DNA of 18,409 nt from Bacteroidota bacterium (GCA_018266965.1 JAFDZJ010000021.1:1-18409), one strand, 5' to 3'. Shown: positions 6,236 through 13,599, counted from the stretch's first letter. Notes: a model not told the origin generated them from the letters alone. Made by a program: numbers and translations.

Positions 6236-7345
6236 ATGATTACTAACGAGCAACTAAAAGCAACGCAAAATAGGATTGAAGAACTCTACAAATACTTGCA
6301 AATAGAAAAAAAACAAATAGAAATATCCAATGACGACGAGAAATCCGCCGCTCCAGAATTTTGGGACAATCCCAAATCTGCCGAAGTCTTTCTGAAACAA
6401 CTTCGTTCCAAAAAAAAATGGGTGGAAGATTATCAAGAAATACACTCACAGTTCGAGGATTTGTTAGTATTAATGGAATTTGCAAAAGAAGATCCAGAAT
6501 CCGAAAAAGAGCTAGAAGACTCATTTCCTAATTTGGTGGAAAAAATTGAAAATTTGGAATTCAAAAATATGCTTTCCAATGAAGGCGATGAATTACCTGC
6601 TGTACTCCAAATAACCGCTGGTGCCGGTGGTACAGAAAGTTGCGATTGGGCTTCTATGCTTATGAGGATGTACACAATGTGGGCAGACAAACAAGGTTAC
6701 AAAATAAAAGAACTGAATTTCCAAGAAGGTGATGTTGCTGGTGTAAAAACAGTTACACTAGAAATTGATGGCGAATATGCTTTTGGATACCTGAAAGGTG
6801 AAAATGGAGTTCATCGTTTGGTAAGGATTTCTCCGTTCGACTCCAACGCCAAAAGACATACTAGTTTTGTGTCGGTATATGTATATCCTTTGGTTGATGA
6901 TACTATAGAAATCAACATCAATCCTGCGGATATTTCCTTTGAAACCATGCGTAGTTCCGGTGCTGGAGGACAAAATGTAAATAAAGTAGAAACTGCTGTT
7001 AGGCTAAGACACGCACCTACCGGAATTATTATTGAAAATTCTGAAAGTAGATCGCAACTCCAAAACAAAGAAAAAGCCATGCAACTCCTCCGTTCCAGAT
7101 TATATGAGATGGAATTGGAAGAAAGAATGAAAGCCAGAAACGAAATAGAAGCAGGAAAAATGAAAATAGAGTGGGGAAGCCAAATCCGAAACTATGTGAT
7201 GCACCCTTACAAATTAGTAAAAGATGTTCGTTCTGGTTTCGAAACTTCCGATGTAGATGGGGTGATGAATGGTAACTTAACCCCTTTCCTGAAAGCATTT
7301 TTGATGGCTGATGGAACTGCCGTTTCAGAAGATTTGGACTTGTAA
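6236..7345 (+). CDS. prfB: Peptide chain release factor 2
   Basis: Release factor recognising UGA and UAA in the ribosomal A site. The RF2 tripeptide anticodon SPF is at 199-201, and the peptidyl-tRNA hydrolysis motif GGQ is at 244-246 within SSGAGGQNVNKVETAVRLRH. The protein is a full-length 369 residues. Many bacteria carry an in-frame UGA near codon 25 that forces a +1 frameshift. Here the matching region (ELYKYLQIEKK, 16-26) is read continuously with no stop, so that autoregulation is absent. The N-terminal alignment (NRIEELYKYL...) supports the start at 6236. It lies 40 bp after the DUF6150 gene and may have its own start of transcription. Confidence 0.97.
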   Translation: MITNEQLKATQNRIEELYKYLQIEKKQIEISNDDEKSAAPEFWDNPKSAEVFLKQLRSKKKWVEDYQEIHSQFEDLLVLMEFAKEDPESEKELEDSFPNLVEKIENLEFKNMLSNEGDELPAVLQITAGAGGTESCDWASMLMRMYTMWADKQGYKIKELNFQEGDVAGVKTVTLEIDGEYAFGYLKGENGVHRLVRISPFDSNAKRHTSFVSVYVYPLVDDTIEININPADISFETMRSSGAGGQNVNKVETAVRLRHAPTGIIIENSESRSQLQNKEKAMQLLRSRLYEMELEERMKARNEIEAGKMKIEWGSQIRNYVMHPYKLVKDVRSGFETSDVDGVMNGNLTPFLKAFLMADGTAVSEDLDL

Positions 7346-7396
7346 ACTTTATGATTTATTAACATTTTATACCCTAGTAATTCCTTATATTTAGAC

Positions 7397-7404
7397 TATA
7401 TTTG
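7397..7404 (+). promoter_or_regulatory. -7 element of the dedA gene
   Basis: TATATTTG matches TAnnTTTG exactly, 19 bp before the DedA start. A TTG at the proper distance is not seen. Confidence 0.4.
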
Positions 7405-7423
7405 CGGTTAAATTTTTATACAG

Positions 7424-8110
7424 ATGGATGGATTTCACTGGCAACAATTGCTCAACCCGGAATTTTATATCAAACTTGGTGGTTTTTGGTTAATCTTGTT
7501 TATAGTATTTGCAGAGACAGGACTTTTTGTAGGATTTTTCTTACCCGGAGATTCTTTGTTATTTGTTTCCGGAATTTACGCTGTAGAAATTATGAAAGAA
7601 ACTTTTGGCATCAATGCAGGAGATTTTCTTAATACGGTTTTCTTGGCTACTGCTGTTGCTATTGCAGGTATTATCGGAAACATGGTAGGTTATTGGTTTG
7701 GTAGAAAAACAGGACCTACATTGTACCAAAGACAAGATAATTTTTTATTCAAAAAGAAATACCTTTTCAAAGCACATGATTTCTTTGAAGAACATGGAGC
7801 TTTTGCGGTGATTGCTGCAAGATTTCTTCCTATTGTAAGGACTTTTGTGCCAATAGTAGCGGGGATTGTAGAAATGGATAAGAAAAAATTTATGTTCGAT
7901 AATATTGTCGGAGCATTTGCTTGGTCTTTCTCCCTAATCTTTGCTGGACACTATCTAGATGCTTTGTTTATGAAACAATTCGGTATCGATTTGAAAGCTC
8001 ATTTGGAAATGATAATCCTAATAATTGTTTTGGTTACTACTTTGCCTATCATTATTAAATTATTTTTTGGCAAAGCAAAAACCGAATCTCCTAGCGAATC
8101 CCAACAATAA
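7424..8110 (+). CDS. DedA-family membrane protein
   Basis: A 228-residue integral inner-membrane protein of the DedA/SNARE-associated (VTT) family. Members recycle undecaprenyl phosphate or flip other lipids across the membrane and depend on the proton gradient. Seen here are E31 with GFFLPGDSLLFVSG (37-50), the first re-entrant-loop signature, and GYWFGRKTG (89-97). The second signature, ARFLPIVRTFVPIVAG (132-147), carries Arg133 and Arg139, the conserved basic pair. Several hydrophobic segments follow, with a final one at about 190-212. The ATG at 7424 starts MDGFHWQQLLNPEFY, which resembles other flavobacterial members. Which paralogue function it serves (for example UptA-like) cannot be decided from the sequence. 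Confidence 0.93.
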   Translation: MDGFHWQQLLNPEFYIKLGGFWLILFIVFAETGLFVGFFLPGDSLLFVSGIYAVEIMKETFGINAGDFLNTVFLATAVAIAGIIGNMVGYWFGRKTGPTLYQRQDNFLFKKKYLFKAHDFFEEHGAFAVIAARFLPIVRTFVPIVAGIVEMDKKKFMFDNIVGAFAWSFSLIFAGHYLDALFMKQFGIDLKAHLEMIILIIVLVTTLPIIIKLFFGKAKTESPSESQQ

Positions 8111-8142
8111 AATTGATTTCAAAAATTGGAATTTTTTGGAAT

Positions 8143-8150
8143 TAATTTTG
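8143..8150 (+). promoter_or_regulatory. -7 element of the coiled-coil protein gene
   Basis: TAATTTTG matches TAnnTTTG exactly and lies 29 bp before the chosen ATG at 8180. The nearest upstream TTG is only 14 bases away, shorter than usual. Confidence 0.4.
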
Positions 8151-8179
8151 ATATACTCACTTTTTTAAAATTAAATACA

Positions 8180-8749
8180 ATGACAAGAAAAATTTTATTT
8201 TTAGGCATTTTCCTATCCGGAATTGCAATTGCAAATGCACAAGTAACAACAACCAAACCAGTTGTAGATACTACACAAGCTATTGTGAAAACATATACCG
8301 AAGAGGAAATGTTGAAGCAAAAAAAAGAAGTAGAAAAACAAGCTTTGCAATCACAAAAAGATGCAGAAAAAGTTCAGAAAGATGCAGAAAAAGCAAGGAA
8401 AGATGCGGAGAAAGCTCAGAAAGATGCTCAACGAAAGATAGAAAAAGCTGAAAAAGAACAAAAAAGAGCCGAGAAAGAATTAGCAAAAAAACAAAAAGAA
8501 CAAGAGAAAAAAGCTAAAAAAATTGAGAAAGCTCAAAATAATTTGGAGAAATATACTAAAAAATTGAGTAAAGAAACCGATAGACTTTCCAGTATGCAAG
8601 AGAAATTCGACAGAAATGTAAGTAGAGGCAAGTTGAGTCCAATAGAAATAGAAAAGGAAAAAATAAAAATTACAGAACAAAAAATTACAGTAAAAAAACT
8701 CCAAAACGATGTTGATGAAGCTCAACAAGATTTGAACAAAGCCAAATAA
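8180..8749 (+). CDS. Exported Lys/Glu/Ala-rich coiled-coil protein
   Basis: A 189-residue protein I do not recognise by family. A signal peptide is seen at 1-20 (MTRKILFLGIFLSGIAIANA, cleavage before Gln21). After a short Thr-rich linker, residues 40-145 are a long charged coiled coil, including four perfect seven-residue units at 59-86 (QKDAEKV, QKDAEKA, RKDAEKA, QKDAQRK). A second helical segment spans 155-188. The start is the ATG at 8180. A TTG 54 bases upstream in frame would place 18 unrelated residues before the signal peptide and overlap the -7 element. The composition recalls TolA-like or periplasmic spacer proteins; similarity may be only compositional. A strong terminator follows at 8766-8799. 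Confidence 0.82.
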   Translation: MTRKILFLGIFLSGIAIANAQVTTTKPVVDTTQAIVKTYTEEEMLKQKKEVEKQALQSQKDAEKVQKDAEKARKDAEKAQKDAQRKIEKAEKEQKRAEKELAKKQKEQEKKAKKIEKAQNNLEKYTKKLSKETDRLSSMQEKFDRNVSRGKLSPIEIEKEKIKITEQKITVKKLQNDVDEAQQDLNKAK

Positions 8750-8765
8750 ATTTATCATAATTTTG
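8731..8765 (+). promoter_or_regulatory. Promoter of the membrane protein gene at 8800
   Basis: TTTG (8731-8734), a 23-base spacer and TAATTTTG (8758-8765) match the Flavobacteriia consensus at the upper spacing limit. The -33 element is inside the last codons of the preceding gene. Transcription would start at about 8771, inside the left arm of the terminator hairpin. Confidence 0.5.
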
Positions 8766-8799
8766 AAAAGAATGTTTATTTTTAAACATTCTTTTTTTT
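8766..8799 (+). terminator. Rho-independent terminator of the coiled-coil protein gene
   Basis: The stem AAAAGAATGTTT (8766-8777) and AAACATTCTTTT (8784-8795) is 12 bp and perfect, with a 6-base loop. A run of eight T (8792-8799) completes it. The next gene's ATG begins at the base after the T-run. Confidence 0.85.
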
Positions 8800-10425
8800 A
8801 TGCTGTATCAAATATTTTCATTATTGCTAATTATTCCATGTCTGTTAGGTTATGGAAGTTTTTTGGGAGATAAACTCGCAATTCGAAAATCTCAAAGTCT
8901 GATGATGATACTTGGTTTGTTCTCACTATCTGTTGCGTGGACAATACTATCTTTCTTTGTCCCGATTACTATTTTTGTTGAGATATTATCGTTAGGTTTG
9001 GGGTATTTTTTTTATTTTAAATCGAAATTATGGAAAAGTGATTTTGTGTTTTATAGCACAAAAGCTACCTTGTTTTTTTATGTATGTATTGTCCTAGCAA
9101 TAGTATCTTCTACCTACTATCCGTTTATTTTGGATACTTTTGGATACTATATACCTTCTGTTTTGTGGATTTCGGAATATGGATTGGTCAAAGGAATTGC
9201 AAATTTGGATTTAATACTCGGTCAAATGTCTTTTTGGCATATTTTACAAGCAGGATTTTCTCATGTTAGCGATATTTATTTGAGATTGAATTTGTTGTTG
9301 CTCATTGTTTTTGTCCATTATATTTTCGAAACAAAGAAATGGATAATGTTGGTCGTTCTACCTGTTTTTTTTCTTTTTACGCAATCGCCAAGTCCGGATT
9401 TACCAGTCATGATATTATCGTTGATTGTTGTTAATGAAATTTTAAATAAAAATAACAATCTATCTTTCCTATTTGCTATTTCTGTATGGGCATTTGCAGT
9501 CAAACCAACTGTTATTTGGTTGCCGTTATTTGTTCTTGTTTATGGTGTTTTTTTTGTTAATTCCTCCAAAAAATTTCTTGTATTAGGAAGTTTAGTATTT
9601 GGTTTATTTATTATAAAAAATATTTATTGTTTTGGTTATCCATTTTTTCCATCTACTTTTTTAGATGTAGGAGCTTCTTGGAAACCAAACTCCGAATTGA
9701 TGCAAGATTCTGCTAAATATGCAATTATCAAAACTTATGATACGCAATATACCTATGAACAAATCACTCAATTTTCAGTTGTAGAAAAAGTAAAAAACTG
9801 GTTGTTTTTGGACGGAATAAAATCTAAAATTCATATTTTGTTCGTGTTCAGTATTATTATTTTTGGATTTTATGCTTTTAAAACAAAAAATAAAGTTTTG
9901 ACATTGTTGTGGAGTTGTATTCTACTGAAAAGTATAATTGTCCTAATATTTTCTGCACAATATCGATTTTTTTTAGAAGTTTTTGTAATTATTTTCTTTA
10001 TACTTTTTCAATCTATTATTAGTAAGAAAATTTCCTTTGTAGCTTTTGGTTTTATAGCAACCATTGTACTTTCGACACTTTCATTTCCTAGGTATTTACA
10101 AATTCACTTACCTAGTTTCAGGTTAGGAGCTTATATTACTGGTATTTCGTCGGAGCAACTAATAAGACCAGTTTTTTATGAATTGAACAGTTATTATACC
10201 TACCAAATAGGGAATTTAAAATTTAATGTTTCCAAAGATTATCCGTTTAGTTTTGATACGCCACTTCCTGCAATTTCCTCTTCATTTGTACAGCATTATT
10301 ATGATATTGGTATTTTTCCACAGCTCAATTCCCATCAATTGAAAGATGGGTTTCATTGGAAAAAACTCAACAAAGAACAGAAGGAAAAATTAAAAGAAAT
10401 ATTGAAAAACCTTCCCATTCAATAA
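8800..10425 (+). CDS. Polytopic membrane protein, LIC_10190/GT-C-like
   Basis: A 541-residue protein with about eleven hydrophobic segments and a soluble C-terminal ~110 residues. The key stretch is DTFGYYIPSVLWISEYGLVKGIANLDLILG (112-141). It resembles the D-x-x-x-YH-P-x-x-x-WI-x-x-YG-x-V-x-GL-x-NL pattern of LIC_10190-family proteins, which look like GT-C glycosyltransferases or polymerases using lipid-linked sugars. The acidic residue in the first extracytoplasmic loop (Asp112) is where GT-C enzymes hold their catalytic or metal-binding residue. No sugar-pathway genes are nearby, so its acceptor is unknown. The start at 8800 gives a complete first membrane segment, though it directly abuts a terminator T-run. 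Met35 and Met36 are alternatives that would lose that segment. Confidence 0.75.
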   Translation: MLYQIFSLLLIIPCLLGYGSFLGDKLAIRKSQSLMMILGLFSLSVAWTILSFFVPITIFVEILSLGLGYFFYFKSKLWKSDFVFYSTKATLFFYVCIVLAIVSSTYYPFILDTFGYYIPSVLWISEYGLVKGIANLDLILGQMSFWHILQAGFSHVSDIYLRLNLLLLIVFVHYIFETKKWIMLVVLPVFFLFTQSPSPDLPVMILSLIVVNEILNKNNNLSFLFAISVWAFAVKPTVIWLPLFVLVYGVFFVNSSKKFLVLGSLVFGLFIIKNIYCFGYPFFPSTFLDVGASWKPNSELMQDSAKYAIIKTYDTQYTYEQITQFSVVEKVKNWLFLDGIKSKIHILFVFSIIIFGFYAFKTKNKVLTLLWSCILLKSIIVLIFSAQYRFFLEVFVIIFFILFQSIISKKISFVAFGFIATIVLSTLSFPRYLQIHLPSFRLGAYITGISSEQLIRPVFYELNSYYTYQIGNLKFNVSKDYPFSFDTPLPAISSSFVQHYYDIGIFPQLNSHQLKDGFHWKKLNKEQKEKLKEILKNLPIQ

Positions 10426-10426
10426 T

Positions 10427-10455
10427 TTTGTATTTTCGCAGTATCAATAATTTTG
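10427..10455 (+). promoter_or_regulatory. Promoter of the potassium channel gene
   Basis: TTTG (10427-10430), a 17-base spacer and TAATTTTG (10448-10455) fit the consensus. Both boxes sit at the ends of two copies of CAATAATTTTG, the first overlapping the stop codon of the preceding gene. The predicted transcript starts just ahead of the ATG at 10466. Confidence 0.6.
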
Positions 10456-10465
10456 AAAACAAAAA

Positions 10466-11284
10466 ATGATAAAACCCGAATACGATTTAAGACCTGTAAA
10501 AAATCCAACTTTAAAAAAAATATACCGTACCATCTATTTTTCCAACACCAAAGCTGGTAAAATATTCGATATTACTTTGCTAATCCTAATAATATTAAGT
10601 ACAGCATTGGTTATGTTGGAAACAGTTCCTGCATTGGACAGGAAATACCATATCATTTTTTATGCGATAGAATTTGTTATAACCATACTTTTTACTGCAG
10701 AATATCTATTAAGAATATTTACTATAAAAGATAAAGAGGAGTATATTTTCTCGGTATTTGGGATAATAGATTTTTTGGCAATTATTCCTTTTTATCTCAG
10801 TTTGTTTTTCCCAATCATGCACTTTTTTGTGATAATAAGAATGCTCAGAATGTTGAGGATTTTCCGTATTTTCAACCTGGCAGATTATATGAATGATGGG
10901 AAATTCATTGTTACAGCCCTCAAAAATAGTTCCAGGAAAATTTATATTTTTTTGTTATTTATTGTAATCTTCATTATAATAATGGGTTCGATAATGTATG
11001 TGATTGAAGGTGGAAAAAATGGTTTCGAAAGTATCCCACAAAGTATCTATTGGGCATCTGTAACTATTACAACTGTTGGCTATGGAGATGTTTCTCCTAA
11101 TACACCTTTGGGGAAATTTGTTGCGATACTTATCATGCTATCAGGTTATAGCATCATTGCCGTTCCGACCGGTATTATGACCTCCGAATTTAGAAATACT
11201 ATGAGTAGGAAAAAATGCAACGAATGTGGTATAGACAACGAGCAAGATGCAGATTTCTGTAAAAAATGTGGAAATAATTTCTAG
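10466..11284 (+). CDS. Kv-type potassium channel with C-terminal zinc ribbon
   Basis: A 272-residue six-helix channel that conducts K+ across the inner membrane. S1 lies at about 33-51 and S2 at about 63-83. The voltage-sensor S4 carries arginines every third residue (R125, R128, R131, R134 in VIIRMLRMLRIFRIF). The pore helix and selectivity filter TVGYGD are at 203-208, and S6 is at about 217-237. After S6 the protein ends in a short zinc-ribbon-like segment with Cys251, Cys254, Cys265 and Cys268 (CNEC-x10-CKKC). The channel architecture is standard for bacterial Kv/KvAP-type proteins. The ribbon replaces the larger RCK or cyclic-nucleotide domains of other channels. Four S4 arginines suggest real voltage sensing. 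The gene ends in a 4-base overlap with the convergent gene. Confidence 0.93.
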   Translation: MIKPEYDLRPVKNPTLKKIYRTIYFSNTKAGKIFDITLLILIILSTALVMLETVPALDRKYHIIFYAIEFVITILFTAEYLLRIFTIKDKEEYIFSVFGIIDFLAIIPFYLSLFFPIMHFFVIIRMLRMLRIFRIFNLADYMNDGKFIVTALKNSSRKIYIFLLFIVIFIIIMGSIMYVIEGGKNGFESIPQSIYWASVTITTVGYGDVSPNTPLGKFVAILIMLSGYSIIAVPTGIMTSEFRNTMSRKKCNECGIDNEQDADFCKKCGNNF

Positions 11285-11571
11285 ATTTTTATTCCTTTAA
11301 CAATAGAAATGAGTGTTTTTTGTTGCAGTTGGGCGAAATCTGTCAACGAATTGTACAAATAATCCTCTCCCAATATATGCAATCCTTTTTCATTTTGGAA
11401 TTTATCAAAATCTTCCATCCATTCTTCTGTCATGTATTTTGATAGCTTTTTGGCTTTTTTCTGGGTGAGTTTTAGTTGTTTCTGAAATGCTTTTATTGTT
11501 TCTAAATCTTTTTCAAAACTATAAAGTAGTGCATCTAGTTTTTTTATTTTTTTTAATGAATTTTTTGCCAT
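11281..11571 (-). CDS. DUF4298 family protein
   Basis: A 96-residue, highly charged, mostly helical soluble protein. The order of a long N-terminal helix pair (residues 1-45), then EEWMEDFDKFQNEKGL (49-64) and ILGEDYLYNSL (66-76) matches DUF4298. In that family an EW-x-x-D(Y/F) motif precedes an LSED-x-LY motif. No function is known. It lies after gcvT but beyond that gene's terminator, so it is either expressed by read-through or from an unrecognised promoter; I see no TAnnTTTG before it. Its TAG stop overlaps that of the opposing channel gene within the palindrome CTAG. Confidence 0.75.
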   Translation of the reverse strand: MAKNSLKKIKKLDALLYSFEKDLETIKAFQKQLKLTQKKAKKLSKYMTEEWMEDFDKFQNEKGLHILGEDYLYNSLTDFAQLQQKTLISIVKGIKI

Positions 11572-11606
11572 TTCAATTGTTTTTATTTTTGAAAATTGAA
11601 TTTAAT

Positions 11607-11640
11607 AAAAAAAAACCACTAGAAAATTTTTAGTGGTTTT
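11607..11640 (-). terminator. Rho-independent terminator of gcvT
   Basis: On the minus strand a 10-bp perfect stem (AAAACCACTA, plus-strand 11612-11621 and 11631-11640) with a 9-base loop is followed by nine U (A-run at 11607-11615). It lies 24 bp after the gcvT stop. Confidence 0.85.
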
Positions 11641-11664
11641 GATTATTTCTAAATGATATTCTAC

Positions 11665-12747
11665 CTATACAAAAGGAGTTTTTACTACTTTGGCAGGTAT
11701 ATTTTTATTTCGGATTTGAATGAATATTTCCGAGCCAATTTTGTTGTGAGGATTGTCCACATAAGCAAGTCCTACACCTATTTTTCGCATTGGACTCATG
11801 GTTCCGGAAGTAACTTTTCCTATGGTATTTCCATCAGTATCTACCACCAAATAATCATGTCTTGGGATAGCTTTTTCCAACATTTCGAAGCCTATCAATT
11901 TTCTACTAACTCCTTCTGCTTTTTGCTTTTCTATGATTTCTTTGGCTACAAAATCTTTGTCCATTTTTGTAATCCAACCAAGTCCACCTTCTAGTGGCGA
12001 AGTTGTATCATCTATATCATTTCCATAGAGGCAAAATCCTTTTTCCAATCGGAGGGTATCTCTGGCAGCCAATCCACATGGTATAAGTCCAAACTCTTCT
12101 CCTGCACTTGTAATTTCGTTCCAAAGTTGCTCTGCATATTTGTTGTCAAAATATATTTCGAAACCACCACTACCGGTATAACCTGTGTTAGAAATAATAA
12201 CTTGTGAAACTCCTGCAATTTCTCCGGTAGAAAAATGATAATATGGGATTTCGGAAAGGTTAGTAGAAGTTAGTTTTTGTAATGTTTCCAACGCTTTTGG
12301 TCCTTGTATTGCAATCAAGGACATTTCATCTGAAGCATTGGTCATTTTTGCACCAAATTTTTCATTGTATTTGGAGATATGTTTCCAATCTTTGTCGATA
12401 TTAGATGCGTTTACTACTACAAAATATTTTTCATCTGCCATTTTGTAAACAATCAGGTCATCTACAATACCTCCATTTTCATTGGGTAGGCACGAGTATT
12501 GTGCCTTTCCATCGCTAAGAGTATCAAGATTGTTTGTAGTTACGAATTGTAAAAGTTCCTTAGCAGTTGGACCTTCTACAAAAAATTGTCCCATGTGTGA
12601 AACATCAAATATTCCTACTTTTTCTCTTACCGCAAAGTGTTCTTCTGTAACTCCTGAATATTGTACTGGCATTTCAAATCCTGCAAACGGGACTATTTTT
12701 GCCCCTAACTCTACATGTTTGTTATACAGTGCAGTTCTTTTTTCCAT
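11665..12747 (-). CDS. gcvT: Aminomethyltransferase (glycine cleavage system T protein)
   Basis: T protein of the glycine cleavage system. It transfers the aminomethyl carbon from lipoyl-H protein to tetrahydrofolate and releases ammonia. It is a full-length 360 residues. Seen are FAGFEMPVQY (21-30), GIFDVSHMGQ (45-54) and the folate/catalytic stretch GGIVDDLIVYK (92-102), whose aspartates include the catalytic one. TGYTGSGGFEIYF, AARDTLRLEKGFCLYGNDID and SPMRKIGVGLAYV further on are also typical. gcvH and gcvP are not in the window; scattered gcv genes are normal in Flavobacteriia. It has its own terminator. I found no convincing TAnnTTTG upstream; the 107 bases at 12748-12854 are AT-rich and otherwise featureless. 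Confidence 0.97.
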   Translation of the reverse strand: MEKRTALYNKHVELGAKIVPFAGFEMPVQYSGVTEEHFAVREKVGIFDVSHMGQFFVEGPTAKELLQFVTTNNLDTLSDGKAQYSCLPNENGGIVDDLIVYKMADEKYFVVVNASNIDKDWKHISKYNEKFGAKMTNASDEMSLIAIQGPKALETLQKLTSTNLSEIPYYHFSTGEIAGVSQVIISNTGYTGSGGFEIYFDNKYAEQLWNEITSAGEEFGLIPCGLAARDTLRLEKGFCLYGNDIDDTTSPLEGGLGWITKMDKDFVAKEIIEKQKAEGVSRKLIGFEMLEKAIPRHDYLVVDTDGNTIGKVTSGTMSPMRKIGVGLAYVDNPHNKIGSEIFIQIRNKNIPAKVVKTPFV

Positions 12748-12854
12748 AATTTCTTTATATTATTATTAATTATATTTTTTTGCGTCTAAGTATTACAATT
12801 TTTCAATTTTTGATACTGTCATTGCCAACTTGTTTTTTTTATTATTTTTACATT

Positions 12855-12934
12855 ACCTCATCACCTCATAACCTCATCACCTCATAACCTCATCACCTCA
12901 TCACCTCATAACTTTATAACCTCATCACCTCATC
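12855..12934. repeat. Octanucleotide tandem array, 10 units
   Basis: Ten consecutive 8-base units run from 12855 to 12934. Six are ACCTCATC, three are ACCTCATA, and one (12911-12918) is a divergent ACTTTATA. The array lies between gcvT and idi and covers the last two codons and the TGA stop of idi on the minus strand, where the unit reads GATGAGGT. Because 8 is not a multiple of 3 and the unit creates TGA across joints, the array closes all three minus-strand frames. Copy number probably varies by slippage (inferred). No dyad symmetry or spacer pattern points to a CRISPR. Confidence 0.93.
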
Positions 12935-13440
12935 ACTTCTTCCAAATACTCTTTCAAAATTATTTTGAACCATTCGGTATATAGATCAGGGTTAGTAGCA
13001 ATATCTTTTTTGAGTTCTTGTATATTAATGTATTTTATTTCTTCTACTTCTTCAGGGTTTAAATGGAACTCGGATTCGTATTTTCCTACAAAAACAAAAT
13101 CCAACTCGTGTTCCCAAAGTCCTTGTCCAACCTGTGCTTTGTAGATGAAATGGAATTTTTCTTCCAAATTTGTAACGATGCCAAGTTCTTCATTTAGTCT
13201 TCTTTGGGCGGCTTCCAAATATGTTTCGTTTTCCCTAGGATGAGAACAAACTGCATTAGTCCAACATCCTGGAGAGTGGTACTTGTGTTTTGCTCTTTTT
13301 TGTAGGAGCATTTCTCCTTCGGAGTTGAATAAAAATACGGAGAACGCTCTGTGCAAAACTCCTTTTTCATGAGCTTCTTGTTTGTTCATCAATCCCAAAA
13401 CTGCATCATTTTCATCAACTAAAACTACTTGTTCTTCCAT
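12925..13440 (-). CDS. idi: Isopentenyl-diphosphate delta-isomerase, type 1
   Basis: A Nudix-fold enzyme of 171 residues that interconverts isopentenyl and dimethylallyl diphosphate for isoprenoid synthesis. Catalytic Cys65 is in WTNAVCSHP (60-68) and Glu112 in WEHELDFVF (109-117), the position of E116 in the E. coli enzyme. The metal-binding Nudix region is at about 68-88 (RENETYLEAAQRRLNEELGI). The start at 13440 gives MEEQVVLVDENDAVLG, the usual beginning. A longer in-frame start at 13470 would run through the -7 promoter box and is rejected. The C-terminus EEVMR plus stop is formed by the octamer array, so the last residues may differ between strains. A good promoter precedes it. Confidence 0.96.
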   Translation of the reverse strand: MEEQVVLVDENDAVLGLMNKQEAHEKGVLHRAFSVFLFNSEGEMLLQKRAKHKYHSPGCWTNAVCSHPRENETYLEAAQRRLNEELGIVTNLEEKFHFIYKAQVGQGLWEHELDFVFVGKYESEFHLNPEEVEEIKYINIQELKKDIATNPDLYTEWFKIILKEYLEEVMR

Positions 13441-13457
13441 TGTTTTTATTAAGTTAC

Positions 13458-13490
13458 CAAAGATAAACAATATTACTATTATAGAGCAAA
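13458..13490 (-). promoter_or_regulatory. Promoter of idi
   Basis: On the minus strand TTTG (plus 13487-13490), a 21-base spacer and TATCTTTG (plus 13458-13465) give a full consensus match. The -7 box is 17 bp from the idi ATG. Confidence 0.75.
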
Positions 13491-13564
13491 TTTCTGTTGT
13501 ACTTCATTTTTCTTGTTCTAAATATTTCATACAATTCGCTAACATAGTATTTGAAGACAATATC

Positions 13565-13592
13565 AAAAAAAAACCACTCGCTTGGAGTGGTT
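13565..13592 (-). terminator. Rho-independent terminator of the small Cys/Lys-rich gene
   Basis: On the minus strand an 8-bp perfect stem (AACCACTC at 13572-13579 with GAGTGGTT at 13585-13592, 5-base loop) is followed by nine U (A-run 13565-13573). It lies 7 bp after the stop codon of the gene at 13600-13797. Confidence 0.88.
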
Positions 13593-13599
13593 GTTTGCA

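Noticed and set aside
8126..8179. TTG start extending the coiled-coil protein
   Set aside because: It would put 18 residues before a clear signal peptide and would lie upstream of the -7 box at 8143.
11653..11994. Plus-strand frame opposite gcvT
   Set aside because: Tyr/Phe/Ser-rich shadow of the gcvT coding strand with no recognisable domain.
12748..12854. Promoter or riboswitch for gcvT
   Set aside because: No TAnnTTTG on the minus strand and no paired GG-rich aptamer helices as in glycine riboswitches; the stretch is AT-rich and otherwise plain.
12855..12934. CRISPR-like array
   Set aside because: The units are 8 bases and contiguous, with no spacers, no dyad in the unit and no cas genes.
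13441..13470. Longer idi start at 13470
   Set aside because: The extension runs across the TATCTTTG promoter box, and family members begin at the shorter site.
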